64,000 nucleotides of DNA from Bog-756 sp963727955 (GCA_963727955.1 CAVSII010000006.1:1-64000), one strand, 5' to 3'; shown: positions 19,867 to 29,459, numbered from the stretch's first letter. Numbers and translations: made by a program. Notes: generated by a model from the letters alone, not told the origin.

Positions 19867-20654
19867 GCCGGTCCTGCCGGTGCCGCCTCCACCGGTCCGG
19901 TCGGTGCGCCGTCGGTGTCGTCGCCCTCGACCACCGCCCCGGTGGTCGAGGGCAGCCAGAGATGGCAGCGACGAGGCGGTCCGACGACCGCCGTCCGGTG
20001 GCGGTGAGGGTCATCCGTCGCCGGTACAGATAGCCGTCGCCGGTGCCGAGCGCCGTCCCAGCGGGTGTCGGTCACCTCCAGGTGGACGTCGGGCGGGACC
20101 GGCCATCCTGCCCGCCCGCTCACCACCAGCACCGACCGGCGGTCCCGGGCCCGGGCCACCAACCGGCGGGCCATGGCCGGACGGGGAGGGAAGGGAGGGA
20201 AGAGGACCACCAGGTCGACGCCGTCGATCACCGCCGCGGTCACCTCGGCCCAGGCGGCCTGGGGCCGGGGGACCACGGCCAACCGGTCGAGGTCGATGCC
20301 GATGTCGTGGGCGGCCACCGCCCCGAGCCCGTCCAGACCGACCAGAGCGCACCACGAACCTGCCGCCGATGCCGCCGCCACCAGGGCCAGGGCCACGCTC
20401 ACCGACCCCCCGGGCTGAAGGCCGGCCCCACCGCCGGTGGCCCGGCCACCCACCACGATGGTGGTCCCCCGACGCAGTCCACCGTCGGGGAACAGCCCGG
20501 CCAGGGGAGGGGCGACCGGCAGGAGACGGGTCTGGCTGGCGGCCAGGGGACGGGCCCGCTCGGCCAGGAGAGCCAGCGACTCCCGGGTCCGGGCGGTGTC
20601 AGTGGAGTCGGCTTCCGACCGGTCGACGGCCGGACCGGGCGAGGTTACGAACAT
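19863..20654 (-). CDS. imuA': ImuA'-like RecA-fold mutasome protein
   Basis: A 263-residue protein with a RecA-like core: LFPDGGLRRGTTIVVGG followed by SVSVALALVAAASAAGSWCALVG, then the GLGAVAAHDIGIDLDRLAVVP segment and VDLVVLFPPFPP in the Walker B place. The Walker A loop (GGRATGGGAG) is degenerate, as in mycobacterial ImuA'. It heads the imuA'-imuB-dnaE2 operon needed for damage-induced mutagenesis. The ATG at 20654 lies inside a LexA box and seven bases after a TACTAT -10 element, giving a leaderless, repressible transcript. Longer upstream starts would cross the promoter and were rejected. Confidence 0.85.
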   Translation of the reverse strand: MFVTSPGPAVDRSEADSTDTARTRESLALLAERARPLAASQTRLLPVAPPLAGLFPDGGLRRGTTIVVGGRATGGGAGLQPGGSVSVALALVAAASAAGSWCALVGLDGLGAVAAHDIGIDLDRLAVVPRPQAAWAEVTAAVIDGVDLVVLFPPFPPRPAMARRLVARARDRRSVLVVSGRAGWPVPPDVHLEVTDTRWDGARHRRRLSVPATDDPHRHRTAVVGPPRRCHLWLPSTTGAVVEGDDTDGAPTGPVEAAPAGPA

Positions 20655-20662
20655 ATGTTCGA
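20647..20662 (-). promoter_or_regulatory. LexA (SOS) box over the imuA' start codon
   Basis: On the minus strand TCGAACATATGTTCGT matches the actinobacterial SOS box TCGAAC-N4-GTTCGA at all but the last base; its central 14 bases are a perfect palindrome. The -10 element TACTAT (20667 to 20662) abuts it and the ATG (20654) lies inside, so LexA binding would block initiation. Confidence 0.88.
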
Positions 20663-20808
20663 TAGTACCCACCCGTCGGCCGTTCTGCCCAGGCCGATGT
20701 CGGGTGCGGCAGCGGGGCGGCCGGCGGCCGTTGGTCGCACCATTGATTGTCGTCTGCGGCTCGGATAAGTTCGGGGGGACAGCGGCGCGTCGACTGGCGG
20801 GTCGGGCC

Positions 20809-21395
20809 ATGCTGTTCGCCGTGAACGGGACCATCGAGACCGAACGACTCCTGCTGCGCCCGTTCGTCGAGCGACGACCGGCGACGACCTGTGGCGGCTG
20901 CACGCCGAGGAGTCCTTCTGGTGGTACCCCTTGCGCCGGGCCATGACGCCGGCCGAGTCGGAGGGTTTCCTCCTCCGGGTGCTGGCCGACACCGCCGACC
21001 CCGGACGCCCGGCCTTCCACGCCGTCATCGAGCGGTCCAGCGGGGCCCTCATCGGGTGGGCGGGATTGTCGGTGCCCGACTTCCTCCCCGAGGTGCTCCC
21101 CGCCGTCGAGGTCGGATGGCGCTTCGGGCCTGACCACCGCGGCCGGGGGTACGCCACCGAGGCCGGTACCGCCGCCCTGCGGTGGGGTTTCGAGGATCTC
21201 GGGCTCGACGCGGTGGTGTCCATCTTCGAGCCGGACAACGTGGCCTCGGGGCGGGTCATGGACCGGCTCGGTTTCGACGCCGGTTTCGCCACCACCCACC
21301 CCGGCCGGGGACTCCCCCTGGTGGTCCGCACCCTGACCGTGGCCGACTGGCGGGCCGGCATCGGGGACCGTGCCATCGCCTCCCGCCGGCCGTAG
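20809..21395 (+). CDS. GNAT N-acetyltransferase, split by a frameshift
   Basis: RimJ/RimL-like acetyltransferase, about 195 residues when joined; transfers acetyl from acetyl-CoA to an amine, substrate unknown. It starts with the family-typical NGTIETERLLLRPF and continues LWRLHAEESFWWYPLRR; the acetyl-CoA loop is GPDHRGRGYATEAGTAALRW, followed by VVSIFEPDNVASGRVMDRLG. The frame shifts between 20866 and 20890, near GAGCGACGACC, where one missing base (for example a G) gives ERTTGDDLWRL. ATG at 20809 or GTG at 20821 could be the start; neither has a clear ribosome site. It diverges from imuA'. Confidence 0.82.
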
Positions 21396-21461
21396 TCCCA
21401 CGTCGCGACATTGGGTGGCCAAAATGATCGAAGACGGCGGTCGACGGCGCTACCATGACGG

Positions 21462-21683
21462 GACCAGAGAGAGGAGGTGGTCCAACTGAGCAGTCAACGT
21501 TTCGGGACCCTGGAGGTGGCTGGCCGCTGAGGCGGCTCGCTGTACCACCTGGCGAATCCCAGCCAGACACCCACCGGGCTACTTAGCCGGACCCAGGTCC
21601 CATCCGGCGCTTCACGGGGACCCCGGTGTACTCAAAAAATCAGCGAATTAGGCCTGCAGGGCGCCTCTCGAGGCGCCCTGCAG
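21462..21683 (+). ncRNA. Candidate structured small RNA or leader
   Basis: A TACCAT -10-like box (21451-21456) precedes a gene-free transcript region that ends in a strong stem-loop. Three nested pairings are seen: 21504-21513 with 21593-21601 (one bulge), 21517-21523 with 21559-21565, and hairpin 21523-21527 with 21532-21536 (the first two abut). A fourth, mutually exclusive pairing joins AGGTGGT (21475-21481), part of a perfect AGGAGG ribosome-site-like run, with ACCACCT (21544-21550). That would allow a switch hiding the AGGAGG. A very short frame (GTG 21478, about 17 codons to TGA) may be a leader peptide. I recognise no known RNA family. Confidence 0.4.
21654..21683. terminator. Perfect 13-bp stem-loop terminator
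   Basis: CTGCAGGGCGCCT (21654-21666) pairs fully with 21671-21683 around loop CTCG. It separates the plus-strand GNAT/RNA region from the convergent antiporter gene and can act on both strands. No T-tract. Confidence 0.75.
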
Positions 21684-21721
21684 TGCTGTCCGGGCTCAGC
21701 TTGTTTCGAGCATTGTTCTGC

Positions 21722-23328
21722 TCAGGGACGCATGGTCGTCTCGTCGAGGTCGAGGGCGGCCCGTACCTGGTCGGCCACCCTGTCGCTGATGCGCCGGCGG
21801 GCCAGGAGCTGATCAAGTTCGGTCCGCTCGGTGGCGATGACCTGCAGGCGGAGGTCACGCTCGGCCTCGCGGGACTCGGTGGCGACCTCGGTGTCGGCCT
21901 CATCACCCAGGCCGTTACCTGAGCCGTTGTCGGCCCCGATGACCTCGAGTCGGCGGTCGATGCGGGCCAGCTGCGACTCGTAGCCGGTGCGGAGACGGTC
22001 GACTACCTCCTCGGGGAACTGGTCGGACTGGCTCACGTCGTCGATGTGGCCGAGAGCCACCACCGTCAGCCGGCGTCGGGCCTCGGTGGTCAAGCAACAG
22101 GTCCTGCTGATCGCGGGTGACCAGGCCCAGCCGGCGGATGAGGGGCGGGAGGGTCAGACCCTGCCCGACCAGGGTGGCCACGATGACCCCGAAGGTCAGG
22201 AAGATGATCAGGTCGCGCTGGGGGAAGTCCTGGGGGAGGGCCAGGGCGGCGGCCAGTGACACCGCCCCCCGCATGCCGGCCCACCCGACCACGGTCGTCT
22301 CGCGCCACGAGCGGGCGGTGGCCTCGGTGGCACCGAACAGCCGCTGGCCGCCGGGCAGGGCGGTGGCTCCGAACATCCACACCATGCGAACCACGATGAC
22401 CACACCGACCACAGCCAGTGACTCGACGGCCAGCGACCCGGACGTCCGGTTGGTCAGACTGTCGAGGATGGGGCGTAGCTCGAGTCCGACCAGAAGGAAG
22501 GACATGCCGGTCAGAAGGAACACGATGAGGTCCCAAATCTCCCGCTGTTGCAACCGGGCCCCTGCCGTCAGCGAGCGCGAGCCGAAACGTCCGAAGACCA
22601 GGCCGGCGGCCACCACGGCCAGCACCCCCGAGGCACCGATCTTGTCGGCCGGCAGGTAGGCGGCAAAGGGAAGGATGAGCAGCATGGTGTTCTCGATGAC
22701 CGGTGTCTCGGTGAAGCGCAGCAGCCGGCTTCCGACCCACCCGACGACGATGCCGATGCCCAGGCCGACGGCCACGGCGAAGAAGAATTTGCCGGCCACG
22801 TCGGCCACGGTGAAGGCCGTCCCGACCGAGGCCACGGCCACCTGGTAGGCGGTCAGGGCGGTGGCGTCGTTCATCAGGCCCTCGCCCCCGAGGATGGTCA
22901 CCAACCGGCGGGGCAAGCCGAGCTTGCCGGCGATCTGGGTGGCGGCCACCGAGTCGGGCGGGGACACGATGGCCCCGAGGGCGAAGGCCACCCCCCACTC
23001 CATGTTCCCGACCAGGGTGTGGATGACCACGGCCACCACCACCATGGTGGCCAGCACCAACCCCACGGCCAACAGACAGGATGGGTCGCAGGTGGGTGCG
23101 CAGCTCGCGGGCCGAGGTGTCGAGGGAGGCGTCGTAGATGAGCGGGGGCAGGAAGACCAGTAGGAACAGGTCGGGTGCCAGCTGGACCTGGTGACGGACG
23201 GGCAGGACGGCCACCACCACCCCGGCCACCACCAGCAGGATGGGATAGGGGATGCGCACCCGGTCGGCGATGGTGGCGATGACCACCAGGCCGATGAGCA
23301 GCCCGATACCGTCGGCCAGGCTGATCAC
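21722..23328 (-). CDS. CPA1-family Na+/H+ antiporter, two frameshifts
   Basis: Cation/proton antiporter of the NhaP/TIGR00831 type, about 535 residues when joined, with some 12 membrane helices and a cytoplasmic tail. The N-terminus has IPYPILLVVAGVVVAVLP and LFLLVFLPPLIYDASLDTS; the core has ALGAIVSPPDSVAATQIAGK and GGEGLMNDATAL, the ion-binding aspartate helix; GWAGMRGAVSLAAALALP follows. The tail from about 22090 is an acidic/charged coiled region. The frame breaks near 23075-23077 (a missing base restores RPILSLLAVGLVLA) and near 22091-22095 (joining RDQQDLL to LTTEARRRLTVV). Both are likely read errors. GTG start at 23328. Confidence 0.88.
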
Positions 23329-23604
23329 TTAGCTGCCCGGCCCACCCAGCGGCCCGGCCGCCGGTGGCCACAGGATCCGACCGGCCGTGGGTGCGGAGAA
23401 GGTCCTCCTGGCCTGGGCCACGTTTCATTCTCCCGATGCGATGTCGAGCGGACCCGAGGACCGCCCCCCGAGCGGTCAGTCTCGCCGCGCCTCCCGAGCC
23501 GGAGCGGCCATTTTCATCAAGTGATGGGACGATCCTTGGTCACCTGGTGAGTCATATTTATAGCTGTTATATCCTGTTCTGCCATTAATAGTTATTTTTA
23601 TATC
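23329..23604. other. AT-rich intergenic region upstream of hipBA
   Basis: The right half (from about 23540) is strikingly AT-rich compared with the rest of the window. No gene is recognised. It holds the start region of the antiporter on the left and runs into the hipBA promoter on the right. Confidence 0.5.
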
Positions 23605-23666
23605 TATAATCTTCTGTCGATAGTGACATGAGGTGGCCATACAGCCACTATCATGGCTATAGGAGG
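23605..23666 (+). promoter_or_regulatory. hipBA promoter, operator candidates and ribosome site
   Basis: A consensus TATAAT (23605-23610) is followed by the inverted repeat GATAGTG (23619-23625) and CACTATC (23646-23652), and by a second palindrome with AGCCA (23643-23647) and TGGCT (23654-23658) arms. AGGAGG (23661-23666) sits five bases before the ATG. The repeats lie over the untranslated leader, where the protein's own HTH could bind for autoregulation. Confidence 0.65.
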
Positions 23667-23671
23667 CAGAA

Positions 23672-25300
23672 ATGCGACGTGACGAGCTGGAGAGGGTGAT
23701 CGGTGGGCACATCCGCAACCTGCGGATCGGCCAGGGCCTGACCCAGGAGGAGGCGGCCGACAGGGCCAACGTCTCCCTCGGCGCCCTCAAGCACCTGGAG
23801 AGCGGAGCGGGGGCCACTGTCCACACCTTGGTCAAGGTGCTCCGGGCCCTCGGGCAGGAGGACTGGCTCGACACCTTGGAGCCCGGGACCGGAGCGTTCA
23901 ACCCGCTCGACCTCCTGGCTGCCCGTGAGCAGGAGGGCCGAGCGAGCGCGGCCCCGGCGCGCCCCGCGGCGGAAGGCGGTGGCACGGTGAGCTACCAGCC
24001 GACCGACGTCATCGAGGTCCTGGCCTGGGGCCGGCGGGTCGGCGCGGTGGCCCTGGACCCGGACACCGGCTGGTACGCATTCGCCTACACCCGAGACTGG
24101 GTGGCCGGCGGCATTGAACTGGCCCCACTGCACATGGCCCTGAGCGAGCGGACCTACGAGTTCCCCCAACTGCGGCGGGAGACCTACTACGGGCTCCCAC
24201 CCCTGCTGGCCGACGCACTGCCCGACAGGTTCGGCAACGCCTTGGTCGATGCCTGGATGGCCGAGCAAGGGGTGGCGCCGACTGACATCACGCCGCTCGA
24301 CCGCCTGGCCTATGCGGCCGAGCGGGCCATGGGGGCGCTCGAGTTCCGGCCGCCGGCGCGCCCCGCGGCCAGCGAGCCCCCGACGGCGGTCCAGCTGGCC
24401 GACCTCGTTCTCGCCGCCCGTCGCACGGTGCGCGGTGAGTTCGGCGGCGACGAGTCGGCCCACGCCGCCCTCCAACAGCTGATCCAGGTCGGGACCAGTG
24501 CCGGCGGTGCACGGGCCAAGGCCGTGGTCGCCTTCAACCCCGAGACCTTCCAGGTCCACTCGGCCTACGACCGACACCCCGACGGCTTCGAGCAGTGGCT
24601 GATCAAGCTGGATGGCGTGAGCGGTACCGGCATGGACGGGCACGGCGACCGGCTGGGCGCCAGTGCACCCTACGGGCGCATCGAGTTCGCCTACAGCGAG
24701 ATGGCCAAGGCGGCCGGGATCGACATGATGCCCTGCCGGCTCCTGGCCGAGGGCCCCCGCCGCCACTTCATGACCAAGCGCTTCGACCGGGGCCCGGCCG
24801 GTGAGCGCTTCCATGTGATATCGCTGTGCGCGCTGGCCGACCTCGACTACAACCTGGTGGCCACCCACAGCTACGACCAGTACCTGCAGAGCGTCAAGGC
24901 CCTCGGGCTCGGGCCCGAAGAACTGGCCGAGGCCTACCGACGGATGGTGTTCAACGTCATGGGGGTGAACCACGACGACCACACCAAAAACTTCGCCTTC
25001 ATGCGCTCGGAGGCCACGGGGTGGAAGCTGACGCCGGCTTTCGACGTCACCCCCGCCTACAATCCGAACAGCCAGTGGACGAGCCGCCACCTCATGGCTG
25101 TGAACGGGAAGTTCGAGGGCATTGCCCTCGAGGATCTCCACGTCGTCGGCGATCGCAACGACGTGCCCGGATACCGTCGCATCATCCGCCAGGTCCGCCA
25201 GGCGGTTTCGGAGTGGGCCAGCTTCGCCGCAGGAGCCGAGCTCGACGACGAGACCACCGCCGGCATCCAAACCGACATCGAGCGCTTCGCTCCCCGCTGA
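23672..25300 (+). CDS. Fused HipB-HipA: HTH regulator plus HipA-type kinase
   Basis: A 542-residue single-chain version of the HipBA toxin-antitoxin pair. Residues 1-65 are an XRE-type HTH (IRNLRIGQGLTQEEAADRAN and VSLGALKHLESG); after a linker the HipA domains follow: a HipA N1-like region (VGAVALDPDTGWYAFAYT), LPDRFGNALVDAWM, GFEQWLIKLDG in the nucleotide pocket, then the catalytic loop VFNVMGVNHDDHTKNFAFM and the metal-binding FDVTPAYN. E. coli HipA phosphorylates glutamyl-tRNA synthetase; the target here is unknown. All key kinase residues seem present, so it is probably active and its HTH may both bind the operator and restrain the kinase. There is no separate hipB upstream. The AT-rich promoter and perfect ribosome site differ from neighbours, suggesting transfer. 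Confidence 0.9.
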   Translation: MRRDELERVIGGHIRNLRIGQGLTQEEAADRANVSLGALKHLESGAGATVHTLVKVLRALGQEDWLDTLEPGTGAFNPLDLLAAREQEGRASAAPARPAAEGGGTVSYQPTDVIEVLAWGRRVGAVALDPDTGWYAFAYTRDWVAGGIELAPLHMALSERTYEFPQLRRETYYGLPPLLADALPDRFGNALVDAWMAEQGVAPTDITPLDRLAYAAERAMGALEFRPPARPAASEPPTAVQLADLVLAARRTVRGEFGGDESAHAALQQLIQVGTSAGGARAKAVVAFNPETFQVHSAYDRHPDGFEQWLIKLDGVSGTGMDGHGDRLGASAPYGRIEFAYSEMAKAAGIDMMPCRLLAEGPRRHFMTKRFDRGPAGERFHVISLCALADLDYNLVATHSYDQYLQSVKALGLGPEELAEAYRRMVFNVMGVNHDDHTKNFAFMRSEATGWKLTPAFDVTPAYNPNSQWTSRHLMAVNGKFEGIALEDLHVVGDRNDVPGYRRIIRQVRQAVSEWASFAAGAELDDETTAGIQTDIERFAPR

Positions 25301-25584
25301 CGTCATCGGGACGCACAGGGTCGGCCTCGCGCCCGGTCGACCCGGATGCCACCATTTTTGACCACGCGAAGTACGTTCTCGACCGCATTGAGTGGTCACC
25401 GAGCGGGCGCGGCCCGACCGCACTCGGCCGACCGTTCAAAAAGTGGTTCGACGGCCGTGCGCATCCGCTTCCGGTGTGCAAATGTTGGTGCTCACAGTCA
25501 GGAGGGGTTCCTGCACGTCACTCTTTGCAGGGTTGGCGGGGTGGAGCACGGCTCCGAGGGGTCGTCAGCGAAAGGGCGGTTGTT
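25301..25584. other. Leader region before the large secreted protein
   Basis: About 280 bases without a recognised gene. I compared it with known riboswitch signatures (c-di-GMP, c-di-AMP) and found no match. GTGCTC near 25490 can pair with GAGCAC near 25550, a weak hint of structure. Confidence 0.3.
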
Positions 25585-28500
25585 ATGCGACTGGCATCGT
25601 CACCTTCGACGCGGAAGTCTGCGCGTTCGAATCACATCACCCGGTCCCATCTCGGCCGTCATGTGGGTGGCCGGGCATCCGTCCGACCGCTCGGCGCCCG
25701 TAGCGTGGTCAGCGCCTCCATGTGCGCCCTCATCGCCATGGCCATGGGGGTCGGCATCACCGCCGCCACCACGGCGACACCGGCCGGGGCGGTGGGCACA
25801 TCGGTGACCGACACCGCGCTGACCGCTACGTCGTCGGAAGCAGGGGCCACCGATGTCAGTGTGCGGGTGAGTTTTGTGGCCACCCACGCCCTCACCAACG
25901 GCACGGACAGCGTCACCCTCGACGCGTCGACCGGGTATGTGTTCCCCTCGGACTCGGCGTGCGACGTGTACAACGTGACCGATCTCAACTCGGGCGACAC
26001 TCCCGGGTGCAGTCCTCTCCAGAGCGGAGCCGGCACCAATGAGGTCACCCTGGCCGTGCCCAACGTCGCCGCCGGCGACCAGGTCAGTGTGGCCGTCGAC
26101 GGTGTAACCAATCCCTCGGCCAAGGGCTCGGGCAGCATCTCGGTGTCCACCAGTCAAGATTCGACGCCCGTGGCCATCGCCACCACCATCGTGAAGGCGG
26201 CGTCGGTGCTGGGGACCGACTTCAGCACCTCGGATTCGGGGGCCGATTACCAGGTGGGCTTCGAGTCCAACGCCGGGCTTTCCGAGCCCGACGGCAGCAC
26301 GGTCGAATCGACGATCACCCTGCAGGCCGCAGCCGGGGTGACCTTTCCCTATCCCACCGAATCGTGCAGCACGTTCGCCGTCACCGATCTCACCACCGGT
26401 GCCCAGGAGTGCTCGGCGGTGAGCGGAGGTGGCACCCGTCAGATCACTTTGGAGACGCCCAATGTGAGCCCCGGTGATGAGGTTCTGGTGGCCGTCGATG
26501 GCGTCGACAATTCCCCCGCCAGTCCCACGGTGGGGATCTGGACCACGTCGGATCCTGATCATCTGGCCGGGGTAGCCCCGGCACCGGCCTCGGGTAGCTC
26601 GTTGGGAGCAGTGTCGTTCGCCACCAGTTCCACCGACGCCGGGGCCACGCAGGTGACCGACCAGCTACGCTTCACCGCCACCCAGACTCCCGCCGGCGCC
26701 TACTCGATCACCCTCGACGCGCCGTCGGGCACCGTCTTTCCGGTGTCGGGTTACGACAGCAGCTACCTGATCGATGACCTGACCACCGGTGAATCGGGTG
26801 GCACAGGGCTGAACAACTACGAGGTCAGCGGGGCCGGAACCAACGACGTGCAGATCACCGACAACATCGCCTACGAGTCGCCATATCCCCCCATCACCGC
26901 CGGCGATCAGATACTGGTGACGGTCAACAACGTCACCAATCCGACCAGTGCCGGAACCGGGACCCTCCAGGTGTCGGCTTCGTTCGACACCACGCCGACC
27001 ACTATCAACGATCCGACATCGTCCCCAACCGCCGTCTCCAACATCGCCTTCACCGCCAGTTCGGATGGGGCAGGGGCCACCGGTGTCACCGATCTGATCC
27101 GCTTCACCGCCGGCCAGGCGGCCACCGGCGCCTACACCATCACATTGGACGCCCCGGTGGGGACCGTGTTCCCCGCTTCGGGGAACAACGACAACAGCTA
27201 CCTGATCGAGAACCTGACCACCGGTCAGACAGGCGGCGGGGGACTCAACTACTACGTGGTCGACGGAGCCGGAAGCAACCAGGTGGTCATCAACGACGTG
27301 ATCCCCTATGAATCGGGAGCTCCCTTCTTCAACCCCGGGGACCAGGTCCTGGTGACGGTCAACGGCGTCACCAATCCGACGGGGTCCCAAGACGCCACCA
27401 TCGCCACGTCATCCGACCCGACACCGACCGATTTCGGACCCCTCGTCCCCTTGCCCCCCGACACCAACGGTCCCTTCGCTTTCGTCACCGGCCCGGGACC
27501 CAATCTCATCTCGCCGATCAACCTGGCCACCGACACCGAGGGGACTCCGTTCAATTTCGGCGCCGGTGAACCCGGCGGTATCGCCATCACCCCCAACGGT
27601 GATACCGCCTATGTGGTGGGTTTCGGCGCCGGCGACCAGATGGGTTCGTTCAACACGGTCACCGACCAGGTCGGCCCCACCATCGATATCGGGAGCTCGG
27701 CCGGCGCCGTGGCCATCACCCCCGACGGGTCGACCGCCTACGTGGTCGGCAACGGGGACGACCTGGCCGTACCGGTCAACCTGGCCGCCCAGACGGTGGG
27801 GGAGCCCATAGATGTGGGAAGCGCCCCTTCGGCCATCGCCATCACCCCCGACGGGTCCACCGCCCTGGTGGTCAACTCGGGTGACGGCACGGTCACCCCC
27901 ATCGACCTCGCCACCCAGACGGCCGAGACTCCGATAACGGTGGGGAGCGACCCGTCAGCCATTGCCATCACCCCCGACGGGTCGACCGCCCTGGTGGTCA
28001 ACTCGGGTGACGGCACCGTCACCCCCATCGACATCGCCACCCAGACGGCCGAGGCGCCCATAACGGTGGGAAGTACCCCTGATGCCATCGCCATCACCCC
28101 CAACGGATCGTCCGCCTTTGTGGCCAACGACAATGACGACACGGTCACCCCCATCGACATCGCCACCCTGACGGCGGGGACGCCCATCGCGGTGGGATCC
28201 GGCCCGAATGCCATCTCGGTGTCGCCCGACGGGACGGCGGCCTACGTGGTCAACGAGGGCAGTAACTCCGTCACGCCCATCAGCACGACCTCCGACACGA
28301 CAGCCCCATCCGTGCCCACGGTCAACGATCCCTGGGACATTGCCATTACTCCCGACCAGGGCCCCACAGCCGCCCTGACGGCCACCACCACGGGGGCCAC
28401 CACCAGCTTCGACGCCTCGGGCTCGGTGGCCGGCACTTCCCCCATCGTCTCCTACGCCTGGAACTTCGGTGACAGCGACACGGCGGTGACCACCACCCCG

Positions 28501-29367
28501 ACCGAGTCCCACACCTACAGCGGCAGCGGCACCTACACGGCCACGGTGACCGAGACGGACGCGGCCGGCACCTCGACCAGCCAAGTCTTTACCGGCCAGA
28601 CCATGAGCAACGACGGAACGGCGGCCGCCGAGGCCTCGGCCCCGGTGGTCATAACCACCACCGACTGCAGCGATGACAACAGCTGCTCGGCAGCCATCAC
28701 CACACCGGCCACCGCCCAGACCCCGGCCCAGTCGATCAGCGTGACGGCCGCCGCCCCGAGCCAGCCCTCCCAGGCGCTGACGGTGACCTCGGGCCCCGGT
28801 CAACTGACCTGCGCGACCAAGGGCTTCTCCGTTCTGCAGCAGGTGACCTCCTACGTCACCACCTTCACCCCGACCGCCAACGTGACCGTGACCGACCAGT
28901 TGGCCGGGGTCAGTTCCACCGCCGGGGTCAAGGTGTGCTTCGTGGGCTCGAACAACGAGCCGCAAATCTTGCGCAAGTGCGCCAAGACCTCACCGGTGGC
29001 GCCCTGCGCCACGGTGGCCAAGATGTCCGATGCCGTACAAGTCACCATTCTGGTGGCGCCGGGCGATCCACGGTTCCGGATCGAGGGTGTCCAGGTGCTG
29101 AGCGAGATGCCGAAATCGGTCGCCGCCAAGGGAGTGATCGGCAAGACCATCGCCATCAAGGGCACCGACTTGTTGGGTACCAACAGCCAGACGCTCCCGA
29201 CGATCGCCTTCACGTCGGTCAACGGATCGACCATCGACGGCACCATCACCAAGTTCACCACCAAGGCCATCTCGGTGACGGTGCCCAACGGGGCCGCCAC
29301 CGGTCCCATCGCCCTGTGCTGGCCCAACGAGACGGCGGACAGTGAGGGCCCCGTGGCCATCACCTGA
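25585..29367 (+). CDS. Large secreted beta-sandwich / YVTN propeller / PKD surface protein
   Basis: A 1260-residue exported protein. After an unusually long basic N-region, a hydrophobic segment (SASMCALIAMAMGVGITAAT) and an ATPAGA-type cleavage site near residue 72 form the signal peptide. Four tandem beta-sandwich modules of about 115-130 residues follow, each ending with a pattern like GDQVSVAVDGVTNP. Next is a propeller of six or seven 42-residue YVTN-type repeats (PSAIAITPDGSTALVVNSGD, GTVTPIDLATQT), a PKD domain with YAWNFGDSDTAV, a region with two or more cysteine pairs, and an IPT/TIG-like end. Such proteins act in adhesion or cell-surface binding, and no enzyme site is seen. The ATG at 25585 has only a modest AAGGG ribosome site; a later Met near residue 47 is an alternative start. 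No sortase motif or C-terminal anchor. Confidence 0.8.
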   Translation: MRLASSPSTRKSARSNHITRSHLGRHVGGRASVRPLGARSVVSASMCALIAMAMGVGITAATTATPAGAVGTSVTDTALTATSSEAGATDVSVRVSFVATHALTNGTDSVTLDASTGYVFPSDSACDVYNVTDLNSGDTPGCSPLQSGAGTNEVTLAVPNVAAGDQVSVAVDGVTNPSAKGSGSISVSTSQDSTPVAIATTIVKAASVLGTDFSTSDSGADYQVGFESNAGLSEPDGSTVESTITLQAAAGVTFPYPTESCSTFAVTDLTTGAQECSAVSGGGTRQITLETPNVSPGDEVLVAVDGVDNSPASPTVGIWTTSDPDHLAGVAPAPASGSSLGAVSFATSSTDAGATQVTDQLRFTATQTPAGAYSITLDAPSGTVFPVSGYDSSYLIDDLTTGESGGTGLNNYEVSGAGTNDVQITDNIAYESPYPPITAGDQILVTVNNVTNPTSAGTGTLQVSASFDTTPTTINDPTSSPTAVSNIAFTASSDGAGATGVTDLIRFTAGQAATGAYTITLDAPVGTVFPASGNNDNSYLIENLTTGQTGGGGLNYYVVDGAGSNQVVINDVIPYESGAPFFNPGDQVLVTVNGVTNPTGSQDATIATSSDPTPTDFGPLVPLPPDTNGPFAFVTGPGPNLISPINLATDTEGTPFNFGAGEPGGIAITPNGDTAYVVGFGAGDQMGSFNTVTDQVGPTIDIGSSAGAVAITPDGSTAYVVGNGDDLAVPVNLAAQTVGEPIDVGSAPSAIAITPDGSTALVVNSGDGTVTPIDLATQTAETPITVGSDPSAIAITPDGSTALVVNSGDGTVTPIDIATQTAEAPITVGSTPDAIAITPNGSSAFVANDNDDTVTPIDIATLTAGTPIAVGSGPNAISVSPDGTAAYVVNEGSNSVTPISTTSDTTAPSVPTVNDPWDIAITPDQGPTAALTATTTGATTSFDASGSVAGTSPIVSYAWNFGDSDTAVTTTPTESHTYSGSGTYTATVTETDAAGTSTSQVFTGQTMSNDGTAAAEASAPVVITTTDCSDDNSCSAAITTPATAQTPAQSISVTAAAPSQPSQALTVTSGPGQLTCATKGFSVLQQVTSYVTTFTPTANVTVTDQLAGVSSTAGVKVCFVGSNNEPQILRKCAKTSPVAPCATVAKMSDAVQVTILVAPGDPRFRIEGVQVLSEMPKSVAAKGVIGKTIAIKGTDLLGTNSQTLPTIAFTSVNGSTIDGTITKFTTKAISVTVPNGAATGPIALCWPNETADSEGPVAIT

Positions 29368-29459
29368 TTCGGTCTTGTTCACCGAGATTCAGTGGAGCCC
29401 TTCGCCCTCTCGAATCCTTCACTCCCGCGCTCCACACCGAGGAACACCCTGCGACCGCT

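Noticed and set aside
21478..21720. Read-through of the short frame past its TGA (possible recoding)
   Set aside because: The frame stays open after the TGA, but there is no selenocysteine or frameshift signal and the region folds as RNA instead.
25301..25584. c-di-GMP or c-di-AMP riboswitch before the large secreted gene
   Set aside because: The conserved core bases of these classes are absent.
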